This document shows, piece by piece, positions 33,846-42,505 of a stretch of DNA of 64,000 nucleotides. The notes below the pieces were generated by a model, which saw only the letters and a list, made by a program, of their open reading frames with translations, had not been told where the DNA came from and did not search any database. The stretch spans positions 310,001 through 374,000 of the forward strand of contig NZ_JXRP01000009.1 in NCBI RefSeq assembly GCF_000829435.1, in the 5' to 3' direction. A program made the position numbers and the translations under genes. This DNA comes from Jeotgalibacillus soli (GTDB lineage: Bacteria; Bacillota; Bacilli; Bacillales; Jeotgalibacillaceae). Position 1 is the first letter of the stretch, and the number at the start of each line of letters is the position of its first letter.

Positions 33846-34281
33846 ATGAATGATGCATTCGGGGGGAAATTGCAGCAAAAATTACATGCAGTCCACCTTA
33901 CCCTGATTAAGATGAGTGCAAGTAAAGAAGATGCTGAAGATCTTACACAAGAAACGGCTATTCAATTCCTCCAGTATATTGATGGGATTGAGGTAGAATT
34001 CACACAGGCGTGGCTATACCGAGCAGCGATTAATAAATATTATGATTTGCTAAAGAAGAAGAAATCCCATGAAAAGTACATACTTGCATTTGATATGAGC
34101 CAGCTGTTTGATCACGGTACACCAGAGCAGTTGTTGCTGCGAAAAGAATTACAGCAGGACATTCAACTTGTTTTTAAAAAATGAAGCCAAAAGAGGCAGA
34201 GCTGCTGTTGATGAAGTGTTGCCTTACACAACGGAAGCATCCGTAAGAGTTGTTCGAACAGGTGTTGTCATTCCATACTAG
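33846..34281 (+). pseudogene. Frameshifted ECF sigma factor gene
   Basis: The intact first part (113 codons, to 34184) is sigma-70 region 2: ASKEDAEDLTQETAIQFLQYI and QAWLYRAAINKYYDLLKKKK. After VFKK the frame stops in an A-run (AAAAAATGA). A shifted frame continues MKPKEAELLLMK, the normal start of region 4, and then loses homology; another frame runs to 34281. Region 4, needed for -35 recognition, is therefore missing. AGGAGGA precedes the ATG at 33846, so the truncated product could still be made. Confidence 0.7.
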
Positions 34282-34292
34282 GAGAAAGTGTC

Positions 34293-34658
34293 ATGAAAAA
34301 TGTAGTACTGATTATTGTCACAGCATTTATTTTATTTAGTACGGTCTTTTTAAGGAATGGTCAATTACCGCAATAAGCACTCGTATTTGTTGGGGTACTA
34401 ACACTTATTTCAATACTACCTTTACTGCTTGTTTCAAAAATGTATCCAGCGCATGAGGAAAAGCTCGGGTTAAGTATATGCGGATTTATTCTTTTTTTAT
34501 TCGTTCCATGTTTAGCTACAGCAGAGCTGGCAAATCCATTGGATAATGCCGCGTTTAATCGATATTTAGCGATGTTTATTGTTGCATCTATACTTTGTGC
34601 TGTAACCGCTATTTTGCCTATCGTTGCTCTTTTATCGTTAACTAAAGAGGTTTATTGA
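34293..34658 (+). pseudogene. Membrane protein gene interrupted by an in-frame TAA
   Basis: A 122-codon frame with AGGAG before ATG, broken by TAA at 34374-34376. Before the stop: one hydrophobic helix (VVLIIVTAFILFSTVFL). After it: VFVGVLTLISILPLLLVSK and two further helices, ending LLSLTKEVY. The two halves share one frame, so a nonsense mutation is the simplest reading. Family not recognised. Confidence 0.6.
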
Positions 34659-34663
34659 TAGAA

Positions 34664-34699
34664 AAAATCCACCGGAAACAGATTCCTGGTGGATTAGAA
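34664..34699 (-). terminator. Terminator of the chemoreceptor gene
   Basis: AATCCACC..GGAA pairs with TTCC..GGTGGATT; on the minus strand it is followed by TTTTTTC. It lies 24 bp past the stop at 34723. Confidence 0.8.
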
Positions 34700-34722
34700 C
34701 TTTCACGCACTATTATTACCCT

Positions 34723-36423
34723 TTATCTTATCTTAAACTTAGCCATTTGATTTTGCAGATCCTCGGCCATATTGGATAAGGCTGCAGCTGAAGCGCTGAT
34801 TTCCTCCATAGAGGCCAATTGTTCTTCAGTTGAAGCAGCGACACCCTGAGAGTGCATGGCATTTTCTTTAGAGGAGGTTGTGATGCCAGACACAGTGGCG
34901 GTTACTTCCTCTGCACTTGCGGACATTTGTTGTGCGGTAGCCGCCATATCATTGATTTGGTAGCCAATATCCTCCATTGCAGAGATGATTTCTTTAAAGC
35001 TTTCCTGCGTATCTTGGACAATTCCAAGACCTTCTTGTACTTCCGCTTTGACTTGTGTAATACTTTCGTTTGAACGTGACATATCAACCTGAATTTCATT
35101 AATTAGTGCCGAAATTTGGGTGGATGATAGCTGAGACTGTTCTGCAAGCTTGCGAACTTCATCTGCAACAACCGCAAAGCCTTTTCCATGTTCACCAGCT
35201 CTTGCAGCCTCAATTGCGGCATTTAAAGCTAATAAATTCGTTTGGTTGGCAATGTCTGTAATCACATTCGTTATTTTTCCTATTTCTTTTGAGCGTTCAT
35301 CTAATAATTCCATTACTTCTGCACTTACATTAACTGAGTCATGGATTGTATTCATTTGTGCAGCTGTACTTCCAACGAGGTCGCCGCCTTTTTTCGCTTT
35401 ATCCGTTGCATAACTGCCTTTTTCAGCAATATGGGTTGAACGTTCGGCAATGTTATTAATCCCAATTGTTACTTCCTCTAAAGCGGTTTCACTTTGCTCA
35501 ACACTGGCTGTTTGGTTTTCAGCATTGCTTGCTACTTGTTGAATAATCTCAGTTATTTGTTCTGTCGCAAGGCTTGTCTGCTCAGCACCAGCTGTCAGCT
35601 CTTCAGAAGAAGCGGCGACTTGCTCAGATGTTTTTAACACTTCCTGAATCATTCCTTGAAGATTGCCTCTCATTTGGTTGTAGCTGTTTCCTACCTCCGT
35701 GAGCTCATCCCCGGTATTGTCAACAATTTCCGTTGTGAAATCTCCATTGCCTGCGCCATTAAGAGCAGTTGATACAGCATTTAATCTCTTTTTCAGCCTT
35801 CTTGTAAACCAAATCGTAAAAACCGCTGATAGGACAATAATTACTGCCAGTACAATAAGTAGAATGGTTAAAAATTGAGCAATCGTGTCATCAATAATGC
35901 TTTGGGCTGCTCCTACATAGTAAATACCAACTGTTTCACCAGCTGCATTTTGAATCGGCATATAAGCAGTTTGATAATCATTGCCTGCAACGTTTGCTTC
36001 TCCGTAGTAGTTTTCGCCATTTTGTAAAACGACCTCTGCTACTTCATCCGAAACGGTTGTTCCAATAGCGCGTTCGCCATCAACCATCACATTCGTTGCA
36101 ATTCGAGTATCCATTTGGAAAATGGTTACGGTATCTCCTGTGTCGCTTCCAATATTATCAACGACCTCGTAATTTTCATTTAACAAAGTCGAGCCTTTAT
36201 ATAAATGACCATCTCTGATCTCCCAGTCCCCAGGATATTTGTTGTCGATGTAGCGATAGCTTAAATCAAGATCTCCTCTTGCCTTTTCAACGGCAAATGT
36301 TTTGATTCCGTCATTAATCTGCCAAATGGCTGCAATAGCTAAAGTGCTTGATAAAAATACAATGATACTGACTACAATTAAATTAATCTTTGTACCTAAC
36401 TTCAATTTCTTTTTCTTTGACAT
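34723..36423 (-). CDS. Methyl-accepting chemotaxis protein with single Cache domain
   Basis: A 566-residue chemoreceptor. A basic N-terminus and first membrane helix ([21 protein letters not shown]) lead to an extracellular sCache-type domain (about 35-185) with [17 protein letters not shown] and GIYYVGAA. A second helix (about 186-208) is followed by a HAMP domain and a long coiled-coil signalling domain with the hairpin tip [23 protein letters not shown] in register with classical MCPs. Glu/Gln-rich methylation helices flank the tip. It signals through CheA/CheW to the flagellar motor. Ligand unknown. Confidence 0.92.
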   Translation of the reverse strand: MSKKKKLKLGTKINLIVVSIIVFLSSTLAIAAIWQINDGIKTFAVEKARGDLDLSYRYIDNKYPGDWEIRDGHLYKGSTLLNENYEVVDNIGSDTGDTVTIFQMDTRIATNVMVDGERAIGTTVSDEVAEVVLQNGENYYGEANVAGNDYQTAYMPIQNAAGETVGIYYVGAAQSIIDDTIAQFLTILLIVLAVIIVLSAVFTIWFTRRLKKRLNAVSTALNGAGNGDFTTEIVDNTGDELTEVGNSYNQMRGNLQGMIQEVLKTSEQVAASSEELTAGAEQTSLATEQITEIIQQVASNAENQTASVEQSETALEEVTIGINNIAERSTHIAEKGSYATDKAKKGGDLVGSTAAQMNTIHDSVNVSAEVMELLDERSKEIGKITNVITDIANQTNLLALNAAIEAARAGEHGKGFAVVADEVRKLAEQSQLSSTQISALINEIQVDMSRSNESITQVKAEVQEGLGIVQDTQESFKEIISAMEDIGYQINDMAATAQQMSASAEEVTATVSGITTSSKENAMHSQGVAASTEEQLASMEEISASAAALSNMAEDLQNQMAKFKIR

Positions 36424-36634
36424 CCACTACCACCCTTTGTATGTTAAAATACAATTTAATACTTATTGCTTTTATCGGTTCATAAATCATATAATTAATC
36501 GCATATTTATACTAAATATTAAAAATCGATCAACTTTATAAAATATACTGACTTTTTTAAATCAATAGTCTTGACAGTCTGACTATTTTATTGGAAAATA
36601 AGCAAATGTAAATTAAAAAAATTTAAGACTATTT

Positions 36635-36796
36635 ACTTATCGAGAGTGACCGAGGGATAGGCCCGATGACGTCCAGCAACCGCCCAGTGGGGAAAGGTGC
36701 TACTTCCTACAGGATGATTTCATTCTGAAAGATAAGTCGAACCATTCATACCAGTGATGATTTGATGCCTCTTTCAAAATGAAAGGGGCTTTTTTG
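36635..36796 (+). promoter_or_regulatory. SAM-I (S-box) riboswitch with terminator
   Basis: The core conserved in S-box leaders is present: P1 CTTATC (36636-36641) pairing with GATAAG (36731-36736), AGAGTGACCGAGGGAT, GGCCCGATGACGTCCAGCAA, and GTGGGGAAAGGTGCTA. Downstream a terminator stem (36767-36776 with 36780-36789) is followed by TTTTTTG. SAM binding should end transcription before metN. A TTGACA at 36571-36576 is the likely -35 box. Confidence 0.95.
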
Positions 36797-36841
36797 ATTG
36801 TAAAAGGACATGTTGAGGGTTTGGGTGAGAGAGGGGACGCT

Positions 36842-37855
36842 ATGATTCGAGTAGAGAATCTTGTAAAAGAATATAAGACAAAAAAGGGAATAATCATTGG
36901 CGTTGATCACGTCAATGTAACGATTGAAAAAGGGGAGGTATTCGGAATCGTCGGTTATTCCGGTGCAGGTAAAAGCTCCTTCATTCGTTGTCTGAATTTA
37001 TTAGAAACACCAAGCAACGGTGAGATTTACATAGACGGAGTCGGTTTGACGTCGCTGTCAAAACAAGAGCTTCGAGCTGCCAGGCTGAAGATCGGAATGA
37101 TTTTTCAGCATTTTTATTTAATTAGTGCTAAAACGGTTGCAGAAAATATTGCCTTTGCTTTAAAAGCAGCAAACCATCCAAGAAAAGAAATAAATGATCG
37201 GGTGCATGAGCTGCTTGAAATGGTAGGACTGGCTGATAAAGCGGAAGTCTATCCAGCGCAGCTAAGCGGAGGGCAAAAGCAGCGGGTTGGGATTGCGAGA
37301 GCCCTGGCTAATAACCCGTCTGTACTGCTTTGTGATGAAGCTACATCCGCGCTTGACCCGAGTACAACAAAGTCGATTCTAAAGCTATTGAAAAAAATCA
37401 ACAAAGAACTTGGGATCACGATTGTACTAATTACCCACGAGATGGAGGTTGTAAAAGAGATATGCGACCGGGTGGCTGTTATGCAGGATGGAAAATTTGT
37501 TGAAGAAGGACCTGTATATGAAGTATTTGCCCATCCTCAGGAAGAGCTGACGAAGCATTTTATATCTAGTGTTCTTCAGTTTGATCTTCCAGCCGCGATT
37601 GTGGAGCACTGCGCAGGCACCATTGTAAAGATCCAATTTAAGGGAGCGGTGGCAGGTGAGGGAGTGATCTCTGATATGCTGCAGCAATTTAATGTGAAAG
37701 GAAATTTCCTGCACGGTAAAATTGAGTATATTCAGGATATTCCTCTTGGCATTTTTATTATGGAACTTCAAGGCAGTTCATCTGCTGTTGCAGATGCCAT
37801 CAGCTATTTAGAAAAACGAACGGAGCAAGTGGAGGTGATTCGAGATGCCGCTTGA
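36842..37855 (+). CDS. metN: Methionine ABC transporter ATP-binding protein MetN
   Basis: A 337-residue ABC ATPase with Walker A GYSGAGKS, Q-loop MIFQH, signature LSGGQKQR, Walker B LLCDEATSALDP and H-loop LITHEM. The C-terminal NIL regulatory domain (from about residue 250, KIQFKGAVAGEGVI) is typical of MetN and binds methionine for feedback inhibition in the E. coli protein. AGAGGGGA precedes ATG at 36842. First gene under the S-box. Confidence 0.95.
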   Translation: MIRVENLVKEYKTKKGIIIGVDHVNVTIEKGEVFGIVGYSGAGKSSFIRCLNLLETPSNGEIYIDGVGLTSLSKQELRAARLKIGMIFQHFYLISAKTVAENIAFALKAANHPRKEINDRVHELLEMVGLADKAEVYPAQLSGGQKQRVGIARALANNPSVLLCDEATSALDPSTTKSILKLLKKINKELGITIVLITHEMEVVKEICDRVAVMQDGKFVEEGPVYEVFAHPQEELTKHFISSVLQFDLPAAIVEHCAGTIVKIQFKGAVAGEGVISDMLQQFNVKGNFLHGKIEYIQDIPLGIFIMELQGSSSAVADAISYLEKRTEQVEVIRDAA

Positions 37856-38510
37856 TCATATTGTCAGCATACTGCCGGAGCTGAACAAAGCATTTTTTGA
37901 AACGCTCTACATGGTAGGGATCTCTCTTACAGTATCCATTATTGTTGGGCTGCCGCTTGGCATTCTATTATTCGTGACGGATCGCGGCTTGTTCCTTGAA
38001 CAAATTCTTGTAAAGAATGTGGTTGGCTTTATCGTTAACTTAGTTCGATCTGTGCCATTTATTATCTTACTTGTGGCGCTAATTCCGTTTACCAATTGGC
38101 TTGTAGGAACAACCATTGGACCAACGGCAGCATCTGTAGCGCTTTCTGTCGCTGCCATCCCGTTTTTTGCGAGGGTGGTTGAGACATCTATTCGTGAAAT
38201 TGATAAGGGAGTCATTGAAGCTGCCATTGCAGTAGGGGCAACACCTTGGATGATTATTCGAGAGGTGCTGCTGCCGGAAGCGAGGCCAGGCATTATTCAA
38301 GGTGCGACGCTCACATTGATCAGTTTAATTGCTTACTCTGCAATGGCTGGAATCGTTGGCGGAGGCGGTGTAGGCGACCTGGCAATTCGTTATGGCTATT
38401 ACCGTTACGATAATACCATCATGTTTACTACCATTATTGTGCTAGTCCTGCTTGTGCAGGTTATACAATTAGCTGGAGATATTTTCTCCAAAATTGTAGA
38501 TAAAAGATAA
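37845..38510 (+). CDS. metI: Methionine ABC transporter permease MetI
   Basis: A 221-residue permease with five membrane helices and the EAA loop AIAVGATPWMIIREVLLPEARPG. The ATG overlaps the metN stop by 11 bp and GGAGGTGA lies within metN, so translation is coupled. Forms the membrane channel with MetN and MetQ for L-methionine (and D-methionine in related systems). Confidence 0.95.
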   Translation: MPLDHIVSILPELNKAFFETLYMVGISLTVSIIVGLPLGILLFVTDRGLFLEQILVKNVVGFIVNLVRSVPFIILLVALIPFTNWLVGTTIGPTAASVALSVAAIPFFARVVETSIREIDKGVIEAAIAVGATPWMIIREVLLPEARPGIIQGATLTLISLIAYSAMAGIVGGGGVGDLAIRYGYYRYDNTIMFTTIIVLVLLVQVIQLAGDIFSKIVDKR

Positions 38511-38530
38511 GAAATAGGAGGAAACAAAGA

Positions 38531-39385
38531 ATGAAAAAGCAATGGTTGTTTGTATTAGTATTTGGATTAATGGCTATTTTAGCTGCATGCGGAGGAAGTG
38601 ATGATTCGACTTCAGATTCAAGCGAATCAGCAGCGCCTGAAGCAGAAGAAACGAAAGAAGTAAAAATCGGGGCAACTTCAGGTCCTTATGCTGATATGGT
38701 GACAAAAGCGATTAAACCTGGTCTCGAAGAAAAAGGCTATACAGTAGAAGTTGTAGAATTTAGCGATTATATCGTACCAAACCGTGCTCTTGATAATGGT
38801 GATATTCAAGCGAACCTATTCCAGCACAAAGTGTATATGGAGAATTTTGCAAAGGAGAACAATATGGAACTTTCTGATCTAATTGTTGTCCCAACAGCAC
38901 CAATGGGGATTTATTCAAATGTTTTTGCTTCTATGGATGAAATTGCAGATGGCGCTGAAATTGCGATTCCAAATGATCCTACGAATGCTGCACGAGCATT
39001 CTTGATTCTTGAAGATGAAGGTCTTATTAAACTAGATGAAAATGTAAGCCCATTAACCGTTTCTGAAAATGATATCGTTGAGAATGTAAAAAATCTTCAG
39101 TTCGTGCCAATTGAAGCTGCTCAGCTCCCACGTTCTGTAGAACAAGTAGATCTAGCTGCTGTTCCTGGGAACTTTGCACTAGCTTCTGACATGGATTTGC
39201 TGGATGCACTTGTGCTTGAAAATATGCCGGATGAATACCGCAACCGTGTTGTTGTTAAAGGAGGAGAAGAAGAAACACAGCTTTCAAAAGATATCATTGA
39301 AATAGTAGAATCTGCTGGATTCGAAGAAATCATTGATGCTGAATTCCAAGGCTTCGGAAAACCAGAGTGGATGGAAAATCGTTAA
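38531..39385 (+). CDS. metQ: Methionine-binding lipoprotein MetQ
   Basis: A 284-residue NlpA-family solute-binding lipoprotein. The signal peptide ends in the lipobox ILAAC with Cys near residue 20, followed by a Ser/Asp/Glu-rich linker. The family landmarks GATSGPYADMV, YTVEVVEFSDYIVPNRALD, ANLFQHKVYMENF and FVPIEAAQLPRSVEQVDLA are all present. AGGAGG precedes ATG. Confidence 0.95.
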   Translation: MKKQWLFVLVFGLMAILAACGGSDDSTSDSSESAAPEAEETKEVKIGATSGPYADMVTKAIKPGLEEKGYTVEVVEFSDYIVPNRALDNGDIQANLFQHKVYMENFAKENNMELSDLIVVPTAPMGIYSNVFASMDEIADGAEIAIPNDPTNAARAFLILEDEGLIKLDENVSPLTVSENDIVENVKNLQFVPIEAAQLPRSVEQVDLAAVPGNFALASDMDLLDALVLENMPDEYRNRVVVKGGEEETQLSKDIIEIVESAGFEEIIDAEFQGFGKPEWMENR

Positions 39386-39412
39386 GAAGTGTAAAAATCA
39401 TATAAGGGGGGC

Positions 39413-40564
39413 ATGAGTCCAGTGGTCCAAGACATAAAGCAGCAGGATCAGCTGCAGACAAAAGCTCCCTTAGTGGTTAGGGGAGCACCGCAAAACTATA
39501 TTGGTGAAAAGGGTGCTCTTGTCCATCTTCCATCCCTGCTTAACGAGCGGGAATGGAAGAAGATTCTTATTGTGACAGGTGAAAAATCCTGGCGAGCCGC
39601 CCTTCCTCTTTGGCCAAAATTTGAAGGGATGACAACTCAACTTGTTCAGTACGGTGGTGAAAATACGGATCAAGAGATTGCCCGCATCAAATCAGAGGCA
39701 TTAAACAGGAATGTTGACTGCATCGTTGCAGTCGGGGGAGGCAAGGTACTTGATCTTGTCAAATCGGTTGGTGATCAGGCTTCACTTCCTGTAGCTTTAG
39801 TTCCAACGCTCCCATCTACTTGTGCAGCCTGGACGCCGATCAGTGTCGTTTATGACGAAAAGGGTGCTTTTGCACATTTTGATGTGCTTAAGCAGGCAGC
39901 AAGTATTGTCATCGTTGATACGGCTCTCCTGATACAGGCTCCGCTTCGCTATTTTATTGCAGGGATTGGTGACACACTTGCCAAATGGTACGAGGCGAGA
40001 GTTCAAATGGAACTGCTTCCGGAGAAAACAATCGCACTAAGCAGCTGTCTTTTTGCAGCCGAGCTTTGCAGAGATGTTTTGTTCAAAGAAGGTAAAGATG
40101 CCATTCGCGATGCTGCGGAAGTGTGTCTTACATCAAGCTATACAAAAGTAGCTGAAACAATCATTATGGCGGGCGGTATGGTTGGCGGCTTTGGAGATGT
40201 GTATGGCCGAGTTGCCGGTGCACACTCGATTCATAATGGCTTAACGGCAGCAGACGGTACGCATGGACATTTGCACGGCTACAAGGTTGCATACGGAATA
40301 TTAGTTCAGCTCATTCTTGAGGGAAGATCCAATGAAGTCGCTCAATTAAACACATATTACCGACAAATTGGACTGCCAAGAACTCTTAAGGAAATCGGTG
40401 TGTCAGTAAAAGAAGAAGAGACACTTCAAATGATTGCTAAGCTTTCCGTTGCAGTGGAAGAATCGATCCATCTTTTGCCGAGAAAAGTAACACAGCAGGA
40501 CGTAGTAAACGCAATAATTGCACTTGAACAGCTGATTATGGAATTAGATGCTGCTAAATCTTGA
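39413..40564 (+). CDS. Iron-containing alcohol dehydrogenase family protein in the S-box operon
   Basis: A 383-residue protein of the glycerol-dehydrogenase/HcxA branch of iron-type dehydrogenases. The nucleotide-binding GGGKVLDLVKSVG and PTLPSTCAAWTPIS, and the metal-ligand region AGIGDTLAKWYEAR, AGAHSIHNGLT and HGHLHGYKVAYG are present. It follows metQ by 28 bp without a terminator and so should share SAM control. E. coli HcxA reduces 2-oxo acids, so reduction of a methionine-derived keto acid is a reasonable guess. ATG at 39413 sits unusually close to GGGGGG; GTG at 39422 may be the true start. Confidence 0.8.
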   Translation: MSPVVQDIKQQDQLQTKAPLVVRGAPQNYIGEKGALVHLPSLLNEREWKKILIVTGEKSWRAALPLWPKFEGMTTQLVQYGGENTDQEIARIKSEALNRNVDCIVAVGGGKVLDLVKSVGDQASLPVALVPTLPSTCAAWTPISVVYDEKGAFAHFDVLKQAASIVIVDTALLIQAPLRYFIAGIGDTLAKWYEARVQMELLPEKTIALSSCLFAAELCRDVLFKEGKDAIRDAAEVCLTSSYTKVAETIIMAGGMVGGFGDVYGRVAGAHSIHNGLTAADGTHGHLHGYKVAYGILVQLILEGRSNEVAQLNTYYRQIGLPRTLKEIGVSVKEEETLQMIAKLSVAVEESIHLLPRKVTQQDVVNAIIALEQLIMELDAAKS

Positions 40565-40572
40565 ATTATTAT

Positions 40573-40613
40573 AGAATACGCTCAACAGTGTGACGCTGTT
40601 GGGCGTATTTTAA
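40573..40613 (+). terminator. Terminator of the met operon
   Basis: TACGCTCAACAG pairs with CTGTTGGGCGTA, followed by TTTTAATT. Confidence 0.9.
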
Positions 40614-40724
40614 TTGTCGAGCAGGATATAGTTTCTTTTTGATCCAATTTTCAATGTGATAATGACAAAATTTTCCGCTTATTTGCTATAATAAAAAGTC
40701 CATAGAGGATTGGAGGCTAAAAGT

Positions 40725-41180
40725 ATGAAACTAGCTGAGGCATTGCTTGAACGAGCTGATTTGCAAAAAAGACTGGCACAAATGGATGATCGGCTTATGC
40801 GCTCAGCAATTTTTCAGGAAGGAAATGAACCGCCCGAGGATCCAACGGAACTTCTCATAGAGATGAAACGGCTGTTTGAGAAGCTTGAAAAACTATTTGC
40901 AAAAAACCAAAAAATGAATGCGACATCTGAGCTTGCGCCATACAGAATGCTTTCTGATGCGCTGGCAAAACGAGACCTCCTCATGCAAAAAAGACAAAAG
41001 CTTCAAACGCTTGTCGAAAATGCATCCGGTGTGGAAAATCGCTATAGCTTATTTGAAATTCGTAATATATCAACTGTAAATGTTCGTGCATTATAGAAAG
41101 AGATTGACGATATTTCAAAGGGATACCGAGTATTAGATACGAAAATCAAACAAGCGAATTGGCAGGTCGATTTGCTCTAG
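40725..41180 (+). pseudogene. DIP1984-family gene interrupted by an in-frame TAG
   Basis: An alpha-helical DIP1984 (septicolysin-like, DUF6847) protein: MKLAEALLERADLQKRLAQM at the start, long helices, then NRYSLFEIRNISTVNVRAL, a TAG at 41094-41096, and in the same frame KEIDDISKGYRVLDTKIKQ..WQVDLL to a stop at 41178-41180. Family members are normally about 150 residues, matching the length with readthrough. TGGAGG lies 8-9 nt before ATG, and TATAAT (40687-40692) marks the promoter. It is either a recent nonsense mutation or an amber read through. A tRNA-like RNA candidate lies directly downstream. Confidence 0.75.
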
Positions 41181-41251
41181 AATAGAAGATTTATTGCATA
41201 CATATTTAAGGGCTATGAAGGTAGCTTTAGCATATAGCGGATGCACCTACT

Positions 41252-41320
41252 TTAAAGTGAATAGTCACCTTAGGTAGACTTTGGGGAAAAGTCATCGGTT
41301 CAAATCCGAAACTTTACACC
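41252..41320 (+). ncRNA. tRNA-like RNA candidate downstream of the DIP1984 gene
   Basis: A compact cloverleaf-like fold is possible. The acceptor-like TTAAAGT (41252-41258) pairs with ACTTTAC (41311-41317) at 6 of 7 positions. A hairpin AGTCACC-TTA-GGT..GACT stands in for the D arm. A 17-nt arm GACTT-TGGGGAA-AAGTC has anticodon-arm dimensions. The T arm ATCGG-TTCAAAT-CCGAA has a canonical TTCRANY loop and one mismatch. There is no variable loop, position 33 is G instead of U, and the 3' end is CACC, so it should not be a translating tRNA. Reported tRNA-mimic RNAs (YrlA type) have similar domains. A downstream terminator suggests a longer transcript. Confidence 0.4.
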
Positions 41321-41427
41321 TTATTCCCAGGATAGATCACTTTGAAAAATGAACTGTTACATTTATAACCGCGCATCGGATAGGTTGAAGTGAGGGTGGA
41401 GAAGGAGAATAGTCTTACACAGACGCA

Positions 41428-41463
41428 AATAGGCTTGGAAAACAATCCAAGCTATTTTTTATG
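41428..41463 (+). terminator. Terminator of the putative structured RNA
   Basis: AATAGGCTTGG pairs with CCAAGCTATT around an A-rich loop, followed by TTTTATG. No protein-coding gene lies between it and the DIP1984 stop 250 bp earlier. Confidence 0.85.
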
Positions 41464-41749
41464 GGAAGTCCTGAAATGAGTAGAAAGAAAAGTATCTTCC
41501 CTCTCCCGTGTTTAGTTTAGTGACAATAAAGATGTTTAATTTACAATTAAGTCGATAAAAATATCAGACGCGATACTCCATTAAAGGGCCAGACTGTGGA
41601 ATAATTTTTTAAACAGAATTGGATATTTATGTTAGAATTAAGTGAGATTTTGAAGAGTTATACTTAAACTAACGGGGCGGTTGATAGTTGAACAAAGATA
41701 TACAATACATGTGTTAAAAATTTTATATAATAGAAAGTAGTTGAAATAT

Positions 41750-42208
41750 ATGAGTAATGATTCTATTGTTCAAATGTGGGAGGACTATCGGGTAATTAAC
41801 CCAAATGCACCGAAAGAGTATGTAGCTTGGTCATTTGGAGATTCAAAGGAAATGGCTGATGAGCTTGCAAAGTTAGTGTTAGAAGGAAAAAAGACAGCAA
41901 CTGCATCAAATTATACTTTATATGAACTTGAAAAAGAGGAATTACCGTTTTCTGGTCTTATAAATATTATTCTTGATGGTGATGGAAAAGCTGTTGCAAT
42001 AGCAGAGACTACACAAGTAGAAGTGATTCCTTTTGATGAAGTTACCGAAGAACACGCATATCTGGAAGGGGAAGGTGACCGTACATTAAGTTATTGGCGT
42101 GACGTTCATGAAACCTTCTTTAAAAAAGAATTTGAAAATATAAGTATAGATTTTGATTATAAAACTCCTGTTGTTTGTGAAAGGTTTAAGCTTTTATATA
42201 AAAAATAA
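41750..42208 (+). CDS. ASCH domain protein
   Basis: A 152-residue ASCH-domain protein: AWSFGDSKEMADELAKLVLEGKKTATAS is the GxKxxT-type motif region, followed by LPFSGLINIILDGDGKAVAIAET and HAYLEGEGDRTLSYWRDVH. ASCH proteins share the PUA-like beta barrel and are thought to bind RNA; some hydrolyse modified cytidines. ATG at 41750 is preferred to an in-frame TTG at 41741. The ribosome site is weak (GAAAGTAG). Confidence 0.82.
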   Translation: MSNDSIVQMWEDYRVINPNAPKEYVAWSFGDSKEMADELAKLVLEGKKTATASNYTLYELEKEELPFSGLINIILDGDGKAVAIAETTQVEVIPFDEVTEEHAYLEGEGDRTLSYWRDVHETFFKKEFENISIDFDYKTPVVCERFKLLYKK

Positions 42209-42280
42209 AAGTACGTTTGCTGTTTTTACCAAGGATGCATTTACTACATAAAGGAAAATCGTATTTCTTATTGAAGTGAC

Positions 42281-42316
42281 GGGCGCGATTCTTTAGTAAA
42301 GAATCGCGCTTTTATT
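42281..42316 (+). terminator. Terminator after the ASCH gene
   Basis: GCGCGATTCTTT pairs with AAAGAATCGCGC, followed by TTTTATTT. Confidence 0.92.
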
Positions 42317-42505
42317 TATGAAAGGGTGCGTTAGTTGAAGATTCAGAGCTGCCAGTGAGGTGGCTTTTTTGCTTATTGAACTAACGGAGCAGGTTAGCTT
42401 TAGAAATCTGGCTAAACGAAGCAGTATTCGTATAATCTATACCTTCTATTCAAAAATGATGATAATATTGCCTTGAGTATTAGTATTTCAAAGGAGTGGT
42501 GTGGA

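Larger units (their letters stand above)
41181..41749. other. Gene-free stretch with structured RNA candidate
   Basis: Holds the tRNA-like element (41252-41320), extra inverted segments (CACTT at about 41339 against AAGTG at about 41388) and a terminator (41428-41463). Beyond the terminator, 41464-41749 shows no gene. The segment ACTTAAACTAACGGGGCGGT at about 41662 resembles one near 43440. Confidence 0.5.

Noticed and set aside
41252-41320. Functional tRNA-Pro(GGG)
   Set aside because: No variable loop, no U33, mismatched acceptor and no CCA; kept only as a tRNA-like candidate.
42340-42400. Additional terminator GCCAGTGAGGTGGC with T-run
   Set aside because: A stem of only 4-5 bp next to a repeat fragment; too weak to list.
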